This document shows, piece after piece, positions 18,788-27,670 of a DNA stretch of 47,534 nucleotides (the stretch's first letter is position 1; each line of letters starts with the position of its first letter). The notes beneath the pieces are model-generated. The model was not told the origin of the DNA. It worked only from the letters and a program-made list of their open reading frames with translations, and made no database searches. The stretch comes from Microcaldota archaeon (GTDB lineage: Archaea; Micrarchaeota; Micrarchaeia; Anstonellales; Anstonellaceae). A program made the translations under genes and the position numbers. Where the stretch lies: contig JAPLWX010000001.1 of the NCBI GenBank assembly GCA_026396415.1, positions 1 through 47,534 on the forward strand. The letters are read 5' to 3'.

Positions 18788-19246
18788 ATGCAGGAAATCA
18801 GGGTAATGAACAAAGCGTATAATTCGGGCATCAAGATGCAGTCGCTGCTTGGCAAAAAGGTCCGGGATTCGAGCGGGAAGGAAATAGGGTCTGTAACGGA
18901 AATCCGATTGGATCCAGCCACGCTAAATTTGGATGGAATCGAGCTTGATCGCGGGCTATTTGGCACATACACTTTCATTGGGCGCAAGTACATCACGTCT
19001 CTCACCGAAGAGGGGGTGGTGCTCAACATGAGCCCTGTGATGGATTACAAAGGGATGAAGGTCTTTGACTCCAACGGGAAAGAAGTCGGAACAGTGAAGG
19101 CTGTTCAGACTGAAAGGAATACGAACAACATATCCGCCATCGTTGTGGGGACTGGAATCCTCAAGAACGATGCAGACGATCTAGTATTCTCCAATTCAGA
19201 CGTGAGGGGCGTGGGCGAAAGCATCATGCTCAACGTCGTAGTCTAG
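18788..19246 (+). CDS. PRC-barrel domain protein (two repeats)
   Basis: LLGKKVRDSSGKEIGSVTEIRLDPATLNLDGIEL and MDYKGMKVFDSNGKEVGTVKAVQTERN. Confidence 0.82.
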   Translation: MQEIRVMNKAYNSGIKMQSLLGKKVRDSSGKEIGSVTEIRLDPATLNLDGIELDRGLFGTYTFIGRKYITSLTEEGVVLNMSPVMDYKGMKVFDSNGKEVGTVKAVQTERNTNNISAIVVGTGILKNDADDLVFSNSDVRGVGESIMLNVVV

Positions 19247-19329
19247 CTCTCGCCATTGAAGAGGGCAGCCGGCCTGGATTAGGCATCGTGCAGTGAAACA
19301 TAGGGTGGGCTTTTGCAGAGGGTGTTTGG

Positions 19330-19860
19330 ATGGAAGGCGATGACGAAGGAAAGCGGCAGATATTGATTCAGACAAAAATGGAGGATGACATGCGGGCAGC
19401 CGCTGATCAGGCCAGGGAGCAGAGCCGGGCGGCGCAGGAGACAGCTGTGGAGCAGTCCCGGGAACAGGACAGGCGCGCAACCCAGGAACGGGAAGTAGCG
19501 CAGGCACGCCAGAACGAGGAAAGCAGGGCGAGGGAGAATGCTGAGGCTGCCCAAAGGGTGCGGTCTGCGAATGAAATGGACCAGGCGCAGCGCCAGGCTC
19601 AGGATGACATGCAACGCAGAGCGAACGAAGATGCAAGAATGGCAGGGGCGGCCCAAAGGGCGTCTGAAGAGACCGCCAGGCTTTCGCAAAATATTGCAAA
19701 GGAGGCCTCGGACGAGATGGCAAAGGCGCAGCAGGAAATCCGGACGGAGGCAAGCAATTTGGCGGATGACGCCAGGAATGCGGCAAAGGCAATAGTTGAC
19801 AGGGCGGCAGGAGAGGAAAAAAAATCAGAAGAGCGCTCGCACAAGCTCAAGCCGGATTAA
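19330..19860 (+). CDS. Low-complexity Ala/Glu/Gln/Arg-rich coiled-coil protein
   Basis: Continuous ORF of heptad-like EQSRAAQETAVEQSREQDRRATQ repeats. Confidence 0.55.
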   Translation: MEGDDEGKRQILIQTKMEDDMRAAADQAREQSRAAQETAVEQSREQDRRATQEREVAQARQNEESRARENAEAAQRVRSANEMDQAQRQAQDDMQRRANEDARMAGAAQRASEETARLSQNIAKEASDEMAKAQQEIRTEASNLADDARNAAKAIVDRAAGEEKKSEERSHKLKPD

Positions 19861-19902
19861 CGGGTTAAACGAGGGCATAAGAGCGCTTAGGCGGTGTTTG
19901 GC

Positions 19903-20064
19903 ATGGCTAAAAATGACAACGATGACACCTATGATTACGGAAAAACCAAGCCTCCGGTGAGGAAAGGGAAGAGGGACATTGAGGATTCGGCCGATAATGA
20001 CCGCCTCCCAACCCTGCCAAACCCCGGGCAGGTTCTGCTGCGGAAAAATGGGAAAAAGGATTGA
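19903..20064 (+). CDS. Small charged protein (53 aa), hypothetical
   Basis: ATG ORF MAKNDNDDTYDYGKTKPPVRKGKRDIEDSADNDRLPTLPNPGQVLLRKNGKKD*. Confidence 0.4.
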   Translation: MAKNDNDDTYDYGKTKPPVRKGKRDIEDSADNDRLPTLPNPGQVLLRKNGKKD

Positions 20065-20270
20065 GCGGCCAAGCGCTGCCCATCCGATTTTACCCAAGAT
20101 ACGGCGCCCCAGGGCAATCAACGGATGTTATGGTGACTTGGATGCAGGGCCAGCCCGAAGAACAGGAGCGCAGCGTAAAGCCTTGCCCTGCCTGCAATGG
20201 CATTTGGCAATTTCATGCATTCCATTCCATCCGCCAGCCTTAAATTTCTTGCCCCCAAATGTCCGTTATG

Positions 20271-20693
20271 GCATGGAAAATGGACGAAATCGACCGCAAA
20301 ATACTCGAAATCCTCCGCGAGGACGCGCGCATCGCGAACGTTGCGCTCGGGAAAAAGGTGGGGCTTTCCGAGCCTGCGGCAAGGAGGCGCGTGGCAAACC
20401 TCGCGGCGCGCGGCGTGATACGCCGCTTCACTGTGGATGTGGAGGAGGGCGGCGCCGTCCAGGCAATAGTGTTCGTCACATTCCTCCCCTCTGCCCAGTC
20501 GGAAAAGATAATCCGCGAGCTTTCGCGCGCGCCAGGCATCACCGCGCTTTTCGAAATCTCCGGGGACACCGACCTTGTTGCGCGCCTGGCAGCCCCCGAC
20601 ATGGACGAGCTCAACCTCAGGATAGACGCCCTGCGCCACCACCCCGAAATCACCGCGACCAAGACTAACATGGTGCTCAAGAAGTGGAAGTGA
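20271..20693 (+). CDS. Lrp/AsnC family regulator, probable regulator of the lys cluster
   Basis: MDEIDRKILEILREDARIANVALGKKVGLSEPAARRRVANLAARGVIRRFTVDV; located directly upstream of lysW. Confidence 0.85.
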   Translation, partial: AWKMDEIDRKILEILREDARIANVALGKKVGLSEPAARRRVANLAARGVIRRFTVDVEEGGAVQAIVFVTFLPSAQSEKIIRELSRAPGITALFEISGDTDLVARLAAPDMDELNLRIDALRHHPEITATKTNMVLKKWK

Positions 20694-20719
20694 AGGCTTT
20701 TCTACTAATTTCGCCATTA

Positions 20720-20815
20720 TTTTAGCTCTTTTTGCCGTTTTTAGCTTCATTTTTAGTAAAATGCGCATATTTTAGTTGCAAAAATGCGAAACAGGCGAAA
20801 CGTATATAAAACATT
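20720..20815 (+). promoter_or_regulatory. lysW promoter/operator region with four TTTTAG-type repeats and a TATA-like box
   Basis: TTTAG starts at 20721, 20740, 20752 and 20771; cgtatataaaaca downstream. Confidence 0.4.
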
Positions 20816-20847
20816 CACCCCAGAGGACTAGACGGAGGCATGATACC

Positions 20848-21018
20848 ATGGCAGATGCTGAATGTCCCGAATGCGCGTCACCAATAGCAATCGCTGCGAA
20901 CACCGAGGTAGGCGAAATACTTTCCTGCCCCGACTGCGGCACGCGCCTCGAGGTGCGCGCCCTGGCGCCGCCCAAGCTTGAGAAGGCACCAGGAGTGGAG
21001 GAGGACTGGGGCGAGTAA
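20848..21018 (+). CDS. lysW: Amino-group carrier protein LysW
   Basis: MADAECPECASPIAIAANTEVGEILSCPDCGTRLEVRAL...EEDWGE; CxxC pairs and characteristic EDWGE C-terminus. Confidence 0.95.
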   Translation: MADAECPECASPIAIAANTEVGEILSCPDCGTRLEVRALAPPKLEKAPGVEEDWGE

Positions 21019-21073
21019 GGAGTGGGAAAATGGAATTTGTTTGGAACGAAGAGAAGCAATGGGGCGACGACGA

Positions 21074-21925
21074 ATGCGGCTAGCCCTATGCTACACCGTA
21101 GTCTCGGCAGAAAACAAGATGCTTCTCGATTCCGCGAAAAAGCGCGGCTTCGAGCTTGAGCGCATCGTGGACGGCGAGACGCTGCTTGCAATCACCGGCA
21201 ATGGCAAGAAGGAATACGATGCGATTCTCCAGCGCTCTGTTTCCTACTCAAGAAGCCAGGCGCTCACCTATTACTTCGAGCGGCAGGGCACGCTGGTGAT
21301 AAGCTCCTACAATGCCGCGCGCATCTGCGGGGACAAGATGCTCACGTCAATCGAGATTGCAAAGGCAGGCGTGCCCACTCCCAGAACATACGTCGCCCTC
21401 ACGCCGGAAACGGCAAGGCAGGCGGCACAAAAGCTCGGCTTCCCCCTGGTGATGAAGCCCACCATGGGCTCATGGGCGCGCATGGTGCACAAAATCAACG
21501 ACAGGGACGCGCTCGACGCTGCGCTCGAGTCGCGCGAGGAGATGGGCAGCCCCTCGCAGAAAGTATACTACCTGCAAGAGCACGTGGAAAAGCCTGGCAG
21601 AGACCTGCGGGCATTCGTGGTGGGGGGCGATGTGGTTGCCGCAATCTACCGCCACTCGACTGAAAAATCAGGGTGGCTTACCAACACCAGCCGGGGCGGC
21701 ACCGCGAGCAACTGCGCAGTCACGCCCGAGCTTGCCGAGATTTCCCTCAAGGCGGTCTCCTTCCTGGACGAAGGCATTTATGGCGTGGATTTGATGGAAT
21801 CTGCAAACGGGCTTGTCGTGCATGAAGTGAACCACACCACTGAATTCCGCAACTCCTCGCCTGTCACGGGCGTTGACATAGGCGACAAGATGATTGAATA
21901 TTTCATAAAACGCGCAAAGAGGTAA
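21074..21925 (+). CDS. lysX: LysW-glutamate/alpha-aminoadipate ligase LysX (ATP-grasp); start approximate (MRLALCYTV)
   Basis: ATP-grasp: KMLTSIEIAKAGVPTPRTYVA...PLVMKPTMGSWARMV...LTNTSRGGTASNC...GVDLMES..VHEVNHTTEFRNS. Confidence 0.9.
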   Translation: MRLALCYTVVSAENKMLLDSAKKRGFELERIVDGETLLAITGNGKKEYDAILQRSVSYSRSQALTYYFERQGTLVISSYNAARICGDKMLTSIEIAKAGVPTPRTYVALTPETARQAAQKLGFPLVMKPTMGSWARMVHKINDRDALDAALESREEMGSPSQKVYYLQEHVEKPGRDLRAFVVGGDVVAAIYRHSTEKSGWLTNTSRGGTASNCAVTPELAEISLKAVSFLDEGIYGVDLMESANGLVVHEVNHTTEFRNSSPVTGVDIGDKMIEYFIKRAKR

Positions 21926-21930
21926 CCTAC

Positions 21931-22983
21931 ATGTCCAGGAAAAAAATCGCAATAATCGGCGCATCAGGCTACACCGGCGGCGAGCTTCTGCGCTGGGCGC
22001 TTATGCACCCTGAAATAGAGGTGTCCCAGATAACCTCGGAGCGTTTCGCAGGCCAGGCCGCAACGAAGCTCAACCCCAACCTGCGGGGCTTCACCTCCCT
22101 TTCCTTCGTGCCTGTAAAGGCGCTTTCGACCGACATCGACGCGGTCTTCATCTGCACGCCCCACAAGGCTGCGGCGCCCTATGTGAAGCAGTTCTGGGAA
22201 ACAGGCGCAAAGATAATCGACCTGTCCGCAGACTTCCGCATCCACGACAAGGACACCTACGCAAAATACTACCAGGAGCACCCTGCGCCCGAGCTTCTTG
22301 ACAAGTCCGTGTACGGCATACCTGAGCTTCACCGCGAGGAAATCAAGGGTGCCAAGCTTGTGGCATGCGCAGGCTGCCTTGCAACATCGGTGATACTTGC
22401 GCTTGCGCCGCTTGTGAAAAGCAAGCTCATTGCAACTGATGGCATCATAGCAGACGCAAAAATCGGCTCTGCTGCAGCAGGCGCCTCTTACGATATTTCC
22501 ACCCACCATCCTGAAAGGAGCGGAAGCGTGCGCTCCTACAAGCCGCACGGGCATCGCCACACTGCGGAAATCGAGCAGGAGCTTTCTGCAATCGCAGGCG
22601 CGCCAATCTCAGTGGGACTTACCCCCCATGCAATAGAGATGGTGCGCGGCATCATGTCCACTGTGCATGCGCGCGTTTCCCCTGAGCTTAAGGATGTGGA
22701 TGTTTGGAAAGCGTACCGCAGCTTCTATGCAGGCTCACCTTTCATACGCCTGGTAAAAGACCAGGGCACGCTCTACCGCTACCCGGAGCCCAAGCCCGTG
22801 GTGGGCACGAATTTCGCCGACATAGGCTTTGAAATAGACCCTGAGAAAAAGAGGATAATACTCATGAGCGCAATCGACAACCTGGTGAAGGGAAGCGGCG
22901 GGCAGGCGCTGCAGTGCTTCAACCTCATGAACGGGTTTGACGAGAAAATGGGGCTTTGGTCCCCTGGCTTCCACCCGCTCTGA
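21931..22983 (+). CDS. lysY: LysW-gamma-glutamyl/aminoadipyl-phosphate reductase LysY (ArgC-like)
   Basis: IAIIGASGYTGGELLRWALMHPEIEV...ACAGCLATSVILALAPL; ArgC family. Confidence 0.93.
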   Translation: MSRKKIAIIGASGYTGGELLRWALMHPEIEVSQITSERFAGQAATKLNPNLRGFTSLSFVPVKALSTDIDAVFICTPHKAAAPYVKQFWETGAKIIDLSADFRIHDKDTYAKYYQEHPAPELLDKSVYGIPELHREEIKGAKLVACAGCLATSVILALAPLVKSKLIATDGIIADAKIGSAAAGASYDISTHHPERSGSVRSYKPHGHRHTAEIEQELSAIAGAPISVGLTPHAIEMVRGIMSTVHARVSPELKDVDVWKAYRSFYAGSPFIRLVKDQGTLYRYPEPKPVVGTNFADIGFEIDPEKKRIILMSAIDNLVKGSGGQALQCFNLMNGFDEKMGLWSPGFHPL

Positions 22984-23022
22984 TTCCAGAAAAATAGGGG
23001 CGCATGCGCAACAGGTGCTATC

Positions 23023-23817
23023 ATGCTTGTAATGAAAATCGGCGGCAGCATGGCTGACAATGCCGGCAGCCTTGCCTCGGACATCGCAGCGCTTGTTTCC
23101 TCCGGGGAAAAAATCGTGCTCGTGCACGGCGGCGGGCCGCAGGTGACTGCGCTTGACAAGGCGTTTGGCAGGGAGCAGAGGTACATTTACTCAAAAGACG
23201 GCTTCAAGTCGCGCCTCACTGATGAAAAGACCATGCAGAGCTTCGTCATGGCCGTGGGCGGCGGGGTGAACACTTCGCTCACATTGCAGCTCCGCAAGGC
23301 AGGCGTGGACGCAGTGGGCGTTTCCGGGGCAAGCGGCATAATTTTCGCAAAGCGCAAAATCCTGGTGAGCGTGGAAAACGGCAAGGAGAAGATGATACGC
23401 GATGACTATTCCGGGAAAATCTCCCGCATTGGCAGCGCGCCGCTGCTGGCGCTGCTGGAGCGCAGGCTTGTCCCCGTAGTCGCGCCAATCGCGCTGGGCG
23501 AGGAATTCGAGCCCCTGAACGTGGATGGCGACCGCGCGGCAGCCGCGCTCGCAGTCTCCCTCAAGGCGGAAAAGCTCATGCTTTTCACGGACGTGGAAGG
23601 ATACTTCCGAAATTTCCCGAACGATTTGGTAAGCAAGGCAGCAGCCTCGGAAATTCCCGGCTTCCAAAAGGGCGCCTCGGCAGGCATGAAGCGCAAGCTC
23701 GTCGCGGTGTCAGAAGCGCTGGCAGGCGGCGTGCCTGAAGCGGTAATCTGCTGCGGCACAAAGGAAAAGCCGGCAAGCGGCGCGCTTGCGGGCGCAGGAA
23801 CGCATTTCGTGAAATGA
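23023..23817 (+). CDS. lysZ: LysW-aminoadipate/glutamate kinase LysZ (ArgB-like)
   Basis: VMKIGGSMADN...IVLVHGGGPQVTALDKAFG...NVDGDRAAAALAVSLKAEKLMLFTDVEGYF. Confidence 0.93.
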   Translation: MLVMKIGGSMADNAGSLASDIAALVSSGEKIVLVHGGGPQVTALDKAFGREQRYIYSKDGFKSRLTDEKTMQSFVMAVGGGVNTSLTLQLRKAGVDAVGVSGASGIIFAKRKILVSVENGKEKMIRDDYSGKISRIGSAPLLALLERRLVPVVAPIALGEEFEPLNVDGDRAAAALAVSLKAEKLMLFTDVEGYFRNFPNDLVSKAAASEIPGFQKGASAGMKRKLVAVSEALAGGVPEAVICCGTKEKPASGALAGAGTHFVK

Positions 23818-24995
23818 CAAGTGATATTATGAACAACTCAGAACTTTGCGCAAAAGAGCTCCAGTATGAGATGAACCTTTACGGAAAGCGCGGCATTGCA
23901 CTGGAGCGGGGCGAAAAGGAATTCGTCTACGATGTTGAGGGCAAGCGCTACATCGACTGCAACACAGGCGTGGGCGTTGCCATACTGGGGCATGCGCACC
24001 CTGCCGTTGTCTCGGCAGTGCAAAAGCAGGCAGGCAAACTGATGTCCTGCCAGTCCCCTTTCGCAAACCAGGAGCGTGCACGCCTTCTTGAAAGGCTCAG
24101 CGCGCTTTTCGGCACTCCCAGCAAGGTTTTCCTCTGCTCAAGCGGCACCGAATCAGTGGAGGCGGCGCTAAAGCTTTCGCGCAAGAAAACAGGCAGGAAG
24201 GCATTTGTTTCAGCAATGAACGCCTTCCACGGCCGCTCCTCAGGCGCGCTTTCAGTCACCTTCAAGGAAAAATACCGCGCTCCATTCGAGCCTCTTCTGG
24301 GGCCGGTGGTGCGCACGCGCTTCAATGACATCGAGTCCCTCAAGGCATCAATGACAAGTGAAACAGCCGCGCTCATACTCGAGCCTGTGCAGGGCGAGGG
24401 CGGCATCCGCCTTGCCACGCAGGAATACCTGAAGGCGGCGCGCGACATCTGCACAGACAGGGGCGCGCTTCTCATCTGCGATGAGGTTCAGTGCGGCACA
24501 GGGCGCACAGGCAAATTCTTCGCCTACGAGCACTTTGGCATAAGGCCTGATGTCGTGTGCCTTGCAAAGGGGCTTGGCGGAGGCGTGCCCATAGGCGCCA
24601 CCATCGCATCAGAAGACGTTTCAGCATTCACGCCACTTGAGCACGGCACCACGTTCGGGGGCAATCCCCTTGCCTGCGCTGCGGCAAACGCGGTGCTTGA
24701 CGCAATCGAGCGCGAAGCGCTTCTTGCCAAAGTGGCAGCAGACGGCGCCTACATGATGGAAAAGCTCCGCACTTCCCTCTCAGGCAAGCAGCAGTTCCGC
24801 GAGGTGCGCGGAATGGGGTTCATGATTGCCATAGAACTCAAGGTGATGTCAAAGGAGCCGCTTGCAGCGCTCCTTCAAAAGGGCGTGCTGGCGCTTCCTG
24901 CAGGCGAGCAGGTGGTCAGGCTGCTTCCTCCCTATATCATTTCACACGAGTCGCTTGATGCCGCAGCTGCGGCAATTTCCGGGGTAGTGCAATGA
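23814..24995 (+). CDS. lysJ: LysW-aminoadipate semialdehyde aminotransferase LysJ (ArgD-like)
   Basis: YIDCNTGVGVAILGHAHPAVV...LICDEVQCGTGRTGKFFAYEHFGIRPDVVCLAKGLGGGVPIGA. Confidence 0.93.
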   Translation: MTSDIMNNSELCAKELQYEMNLYGKRGIALERGEKEFVYDVEGKRYIDCNTGVGVAILGHAHPAVVSAVQKQAGKLMSCQSPFANQERARLLERLSALFGTPSKVFLCSSGTESVEAALKLSRKKTGRKAFVSAMNAFHGRSSGALSVTFKEKYRAPFEPLLGPVVRTRFNDIESLKASMTSETAALILEPVQGEGGIRLATQEYLKAARDICTDRGALLICDEVQCGTGRTGKFFAYEHFGIRPDVVCLAKGLGGGVPIGATIASEDVSAFTPLEHGTTFGGNPLACAAANAVLDAIEREALLAKVAADGAYMMEKLRTSLSGKQQFREVRGMGFMIAIELKVMSKEPLAALLQKGVLALPAGEQVVRLLPPYIISHESLDAAAAAISGVVQ

Positions 24996-26056
24996 AAATG
25001 GACGAAGTGGATTTCCTGGATGCGCTAGTCTCCACGCCCAGCCCATCAGGGCATGAGCAGAAGGTGGCAGGCATCTGCGCGCAGTACCTTCGGCAGTTTC
25101 CATTCGAAAAAGTGTGGATTGACGCAGCAGGCAACGCGGTTGCCACCAACTATGCTCACCAGAAGGGCGACTCGCCCGACTTATTGCTCTTTGGGCACAT
25201 GGACACCATATCCGACCCCCTGCCCTACAGGCGCGCGGATGGCAGGATATATGGAAGGGGGGCAGTGGATGCAAAATCCCCGCTTGCCGCGCTTCTCACC
25301 GCGGGCGCAGAGTGCGCAGGGGGCACTCCTCTCAAGATAATGGTGGCAGGCGTGGTAGAGGAGGAGATAACCACCTCCAAAGGCACGCGACATCTCCTCA
25401 CCTATGCAAAGCCGAAAATGGCGATAAACGGCGAGCCGTCGAATACCAACGGCATCACAATCGCATACAAAGGGAGGCTGGTGCTTGGCTGCCGCACGCA
25501 CGGAAAAGCGCTCCACGCAGGCATGGCATCCGAAAATCCCATTGAGCGCACATTCGAGTTCTACACCCGCGTGCGCTCTGCCTACCCCCAGCGCGGCAAG
25601 TTCGACAGCGTGATCATCAACCTCACCAACATCCACGCCGGCTCGGCGGAGGCCATAAACGTGGTGCCCGAGAACATGGACTTTGTGCTTGACGTTCGCC
25701 TGCCGCCCTCGATAAAAAATGCGGCTGTGGTGCGCAAATTCAGGAAGCTCGCCCCCCAGAACGTGACTCTCAGCGTGCAGGAAAGCATAGCCGGCGTGGA
25801 GACCGACACCAACCACGCGCTTTGCCGTGCAATGATTTCCTCCATGCGCGCAAACAATCTCGCGCCGCGCTACGTGAAGAAAAGCGGAAGCGCGGACATG
25901 AACATCACAAGCCACGCGGGCATTCCCACCATAGCCTACGGGCCTGGCGACTCCGCGCTTGACCACACGCCCAACGAAGTGATTGACATCGCGGACTACA
26001 AAAAAGCGGTAGCGGTGCTGAAAGGCGCGATTGCGAACCTGAATGGCGCGTTCTAG
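24992..26056 (+). CDS. lysK: LysW-lysine/ornithine hydrolase LysK (M20 peptidase family)
   Basis: LVSTPSPSGHEQKVAG...LLLFGHMDTI...GRGAVDAKSPLAALLTA...VVEEEITTSKG. Confidence 0.92.
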   Translation: MKMDEVDFLDALVSTPSPSGHEQKVAGICAQYLRQFPFEKVWIDAAGNAVATNYAHQKGDSPDLLLFGHMDTISDPLPYRRADGRIYGRGAVDAKSPLAALLTAGAECAGGTPLKIMVAGVVEEEITTSKGTRHLLTYAKPKMAINGEPSNTNGITIAYKGRLVLGCRTHGKALHAGMASENPIERTFEFYTRVRSAYPQRGKFDSVIINLTNIHAGSAEAINVVPENMDFVLDVRLPPSIKNAAVVRKFRKLAPQNVTLSVQESIAGVETDTNHALCRAMISSMRANNLAPRYVKKSGSADMNITSHAGIPTIAYGPGDSALDHTPNEVIDIADYKKAVAVLKGAIANLNGAF

Positions 26057-27081
26057 CCAAGAAGCCCCATTACTTTCTCCACCATCCCGCCTGTTCCCGC
26101 GCTTCCGCCCACGTCGCGCGTGGTCACTTTCTGCAAGTAGCACTCCCTTATTGCGCGCGCAAGCTTTTCAGAGGCCTCCTTCTCGCCAATGTGCTCCAGC
26201 ATCATCGCAGTGGAGAGGAGCATTCCCGTGGGGTTCGCGCTGTCCTTGCCCGCGTACTTTGGCGCCGAGCCGTGCACAGGCTCGAAAAGCGCGCGGTGCG
26301 CGCCATAGTTGCCTGACGGGGCGACTCCCAGCCCGCCCACAAGCGCGGACGACTCGTCGGAAAGGATGTCGCCGAACAGGTTGGTGGTCACAATCACCTG
26401 GAAGTCCTGCGGGGACTTGACCAGCCTCATGGCAACCGAGTCCACTAGCGCGTCATCGCAGGCAATGCCGGGATACTGCGCGGCAACCTCGCGCGCGGTT
26501 TCCAGGAAAAGCCCATCCGTCACGCGGAGCACGTTTGCCTTGTGCACAATGGTCACTTTGGAAAAGCCCATGCGCGCGGCATAGTCAAAGGCAAACCTCG
26601 CAATCCTTTCGCTTCCATCCTTTGTTATCACGCGCGTGGCATAGGCAGTGTCACCTTCCCTCTTCTCAATGCCTGAGTACATGCCCTCGGTATTCTCGCG
26701 CACTATTGCAAAGTTAAGCGCGGGAAAAGGAACTGGCACATTGGGAAGCGTGCTGAATGGGCGGAGATTGGCGTAAAGATCCAGCTCCTTGCGGAGGGAC
26801 ACGATTGGGCTTTTGTAATTGGGAATGTTGGGCGGCGTGGTGACTGCGCAGAAGAGTATGGCATCGCACTCCTTTGCAGCCTGGAGGGTTGCATCAGGAA
26901 GAGGCGTGCCTGTTTTCTGGTATGCGGCAAAGCCTGCCTCTCCCCGCATCCATTCCACCTTTGCAATGCTATCAACAACGCGGCGCGCGTGAGCCATAAG
27001 CTCAGGCCCAATGCCGTCGCCATCAATGTATAGGATTTTTTTCATATGCAGCACCCGGCCGCCCCTTTGCTGCCAATGCAC
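26053..27081 (-). CDS. Homoisocitrate/isopropylmalate dehydrogenase family (probable homoisocitrate dehydrogenase)
   Basis: YIDGDGIGPELMAHARRVVD...NFAIVRENTEGMYSGIEKR...FEPVHGSAPKYAGKDSANPTGMLLSTAMML; in the lys cluster. Confidence 0.88.
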   Translation of the reverse strand: MHWQQRGGRVLHMKKILYIDGDGIGPELMAHARRVVDSIAKVEWMRGEAGFAAYQKTGTPLPDATLQAAKECDAILFCAVTTPPNIPNYKSPIVSLRKELDLYANLRPFSTLPNVPVPFPALNFAIVRENTEGMYSGIEKREGDTAYATRVITKDGSERIARFAFDYAARMGFSKVTIVHKANVLRVTDGLFLETAREVAAQYPGIACDDALVDSVAMRLVKSPQDFQVIVTTNLFGDILSDESSALVGGLGVAPSGNYGAHRALFEPVHGSAPKYAGKDSANPTGMLLSTAMMLEHIGEKEASEKLARAIRECYLQKVTTRDVGGSAGTGGMVEKVMGLLG

Positions 27082-27091
27082 AGTATTTTTT

Positions 27092-27589
27092 TCATTGCTG
27101 CACCTGCTCCAGCTCGTCTATTTTGTGCGTCTTCAGGAAAGAGAGCAATCCGCCGTGCTTTTGCAGGGCAAGCAGCATGGGCGAGACGCCTGCGGCAGCG
27201 CTTTTCCCAGTGGTGAGGTTCACCACCGAGCCATCGCGCATCTCCAGCTGGTGGCTCTCCTCCACTCCGGAAATGAACGCCTCATCCGCAGTGACTAGCA
27301 GCAGGCCGTTGTTTATGGCATTCCTGTAGAATATGCGCGCAAAAGAGGGTGCGATTATTGCAGCAACCCCGCACTCCAGAAGCGCAGTGACCGCAGTCTC
27401 GCGCGAGCTTCCGCAGCCAAAGTTCCTGCCTGCAACTATGAAGTCCCCCTTCTTCACCTCGCGTGCAAACTCGGGGCGGTGCTCTATGAATGCCACCTTG
27501 GCAAGCTCGCGCCTGTCTGTGGTGATGTTGTACCTGCCCGGAGTTATCAGGTCAGTGTTTATTGCGTTCCCGAATTTCCATACGCGCAT
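27092..27589 (-). CDS. Homoaconitase/isopropylmalate isomerase small subunit
   Basis: KGDFIVAGRNFGCGSSRETAVTALLECGVAAIIAPSFARIFYRNAINNGL. Confidence 0.92.
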   Translation of the reverse strand: MRVWKFGNAINTDLITPGRYNITTDRRELAKVAFIEHRPEFAREVKKGDFIVAGRNFGCGSSRETAVTALLECGVAAIIAPSFARIFYRNAINNGLLLVTADEAFISGVEESHQLEMRDGSVVNLTTGKSAAAGVSPMLLALQKHGGLLSFLKTHKIDELEQVQQ

Positions 27590-27670
27590 AGCATCACTTC
27601 AAATATTCCCTTGGGCTTGCAATTGTTCGCCTCCATTTACTCGCGGCTGCACTGCTTCCTTCCATTTCTT

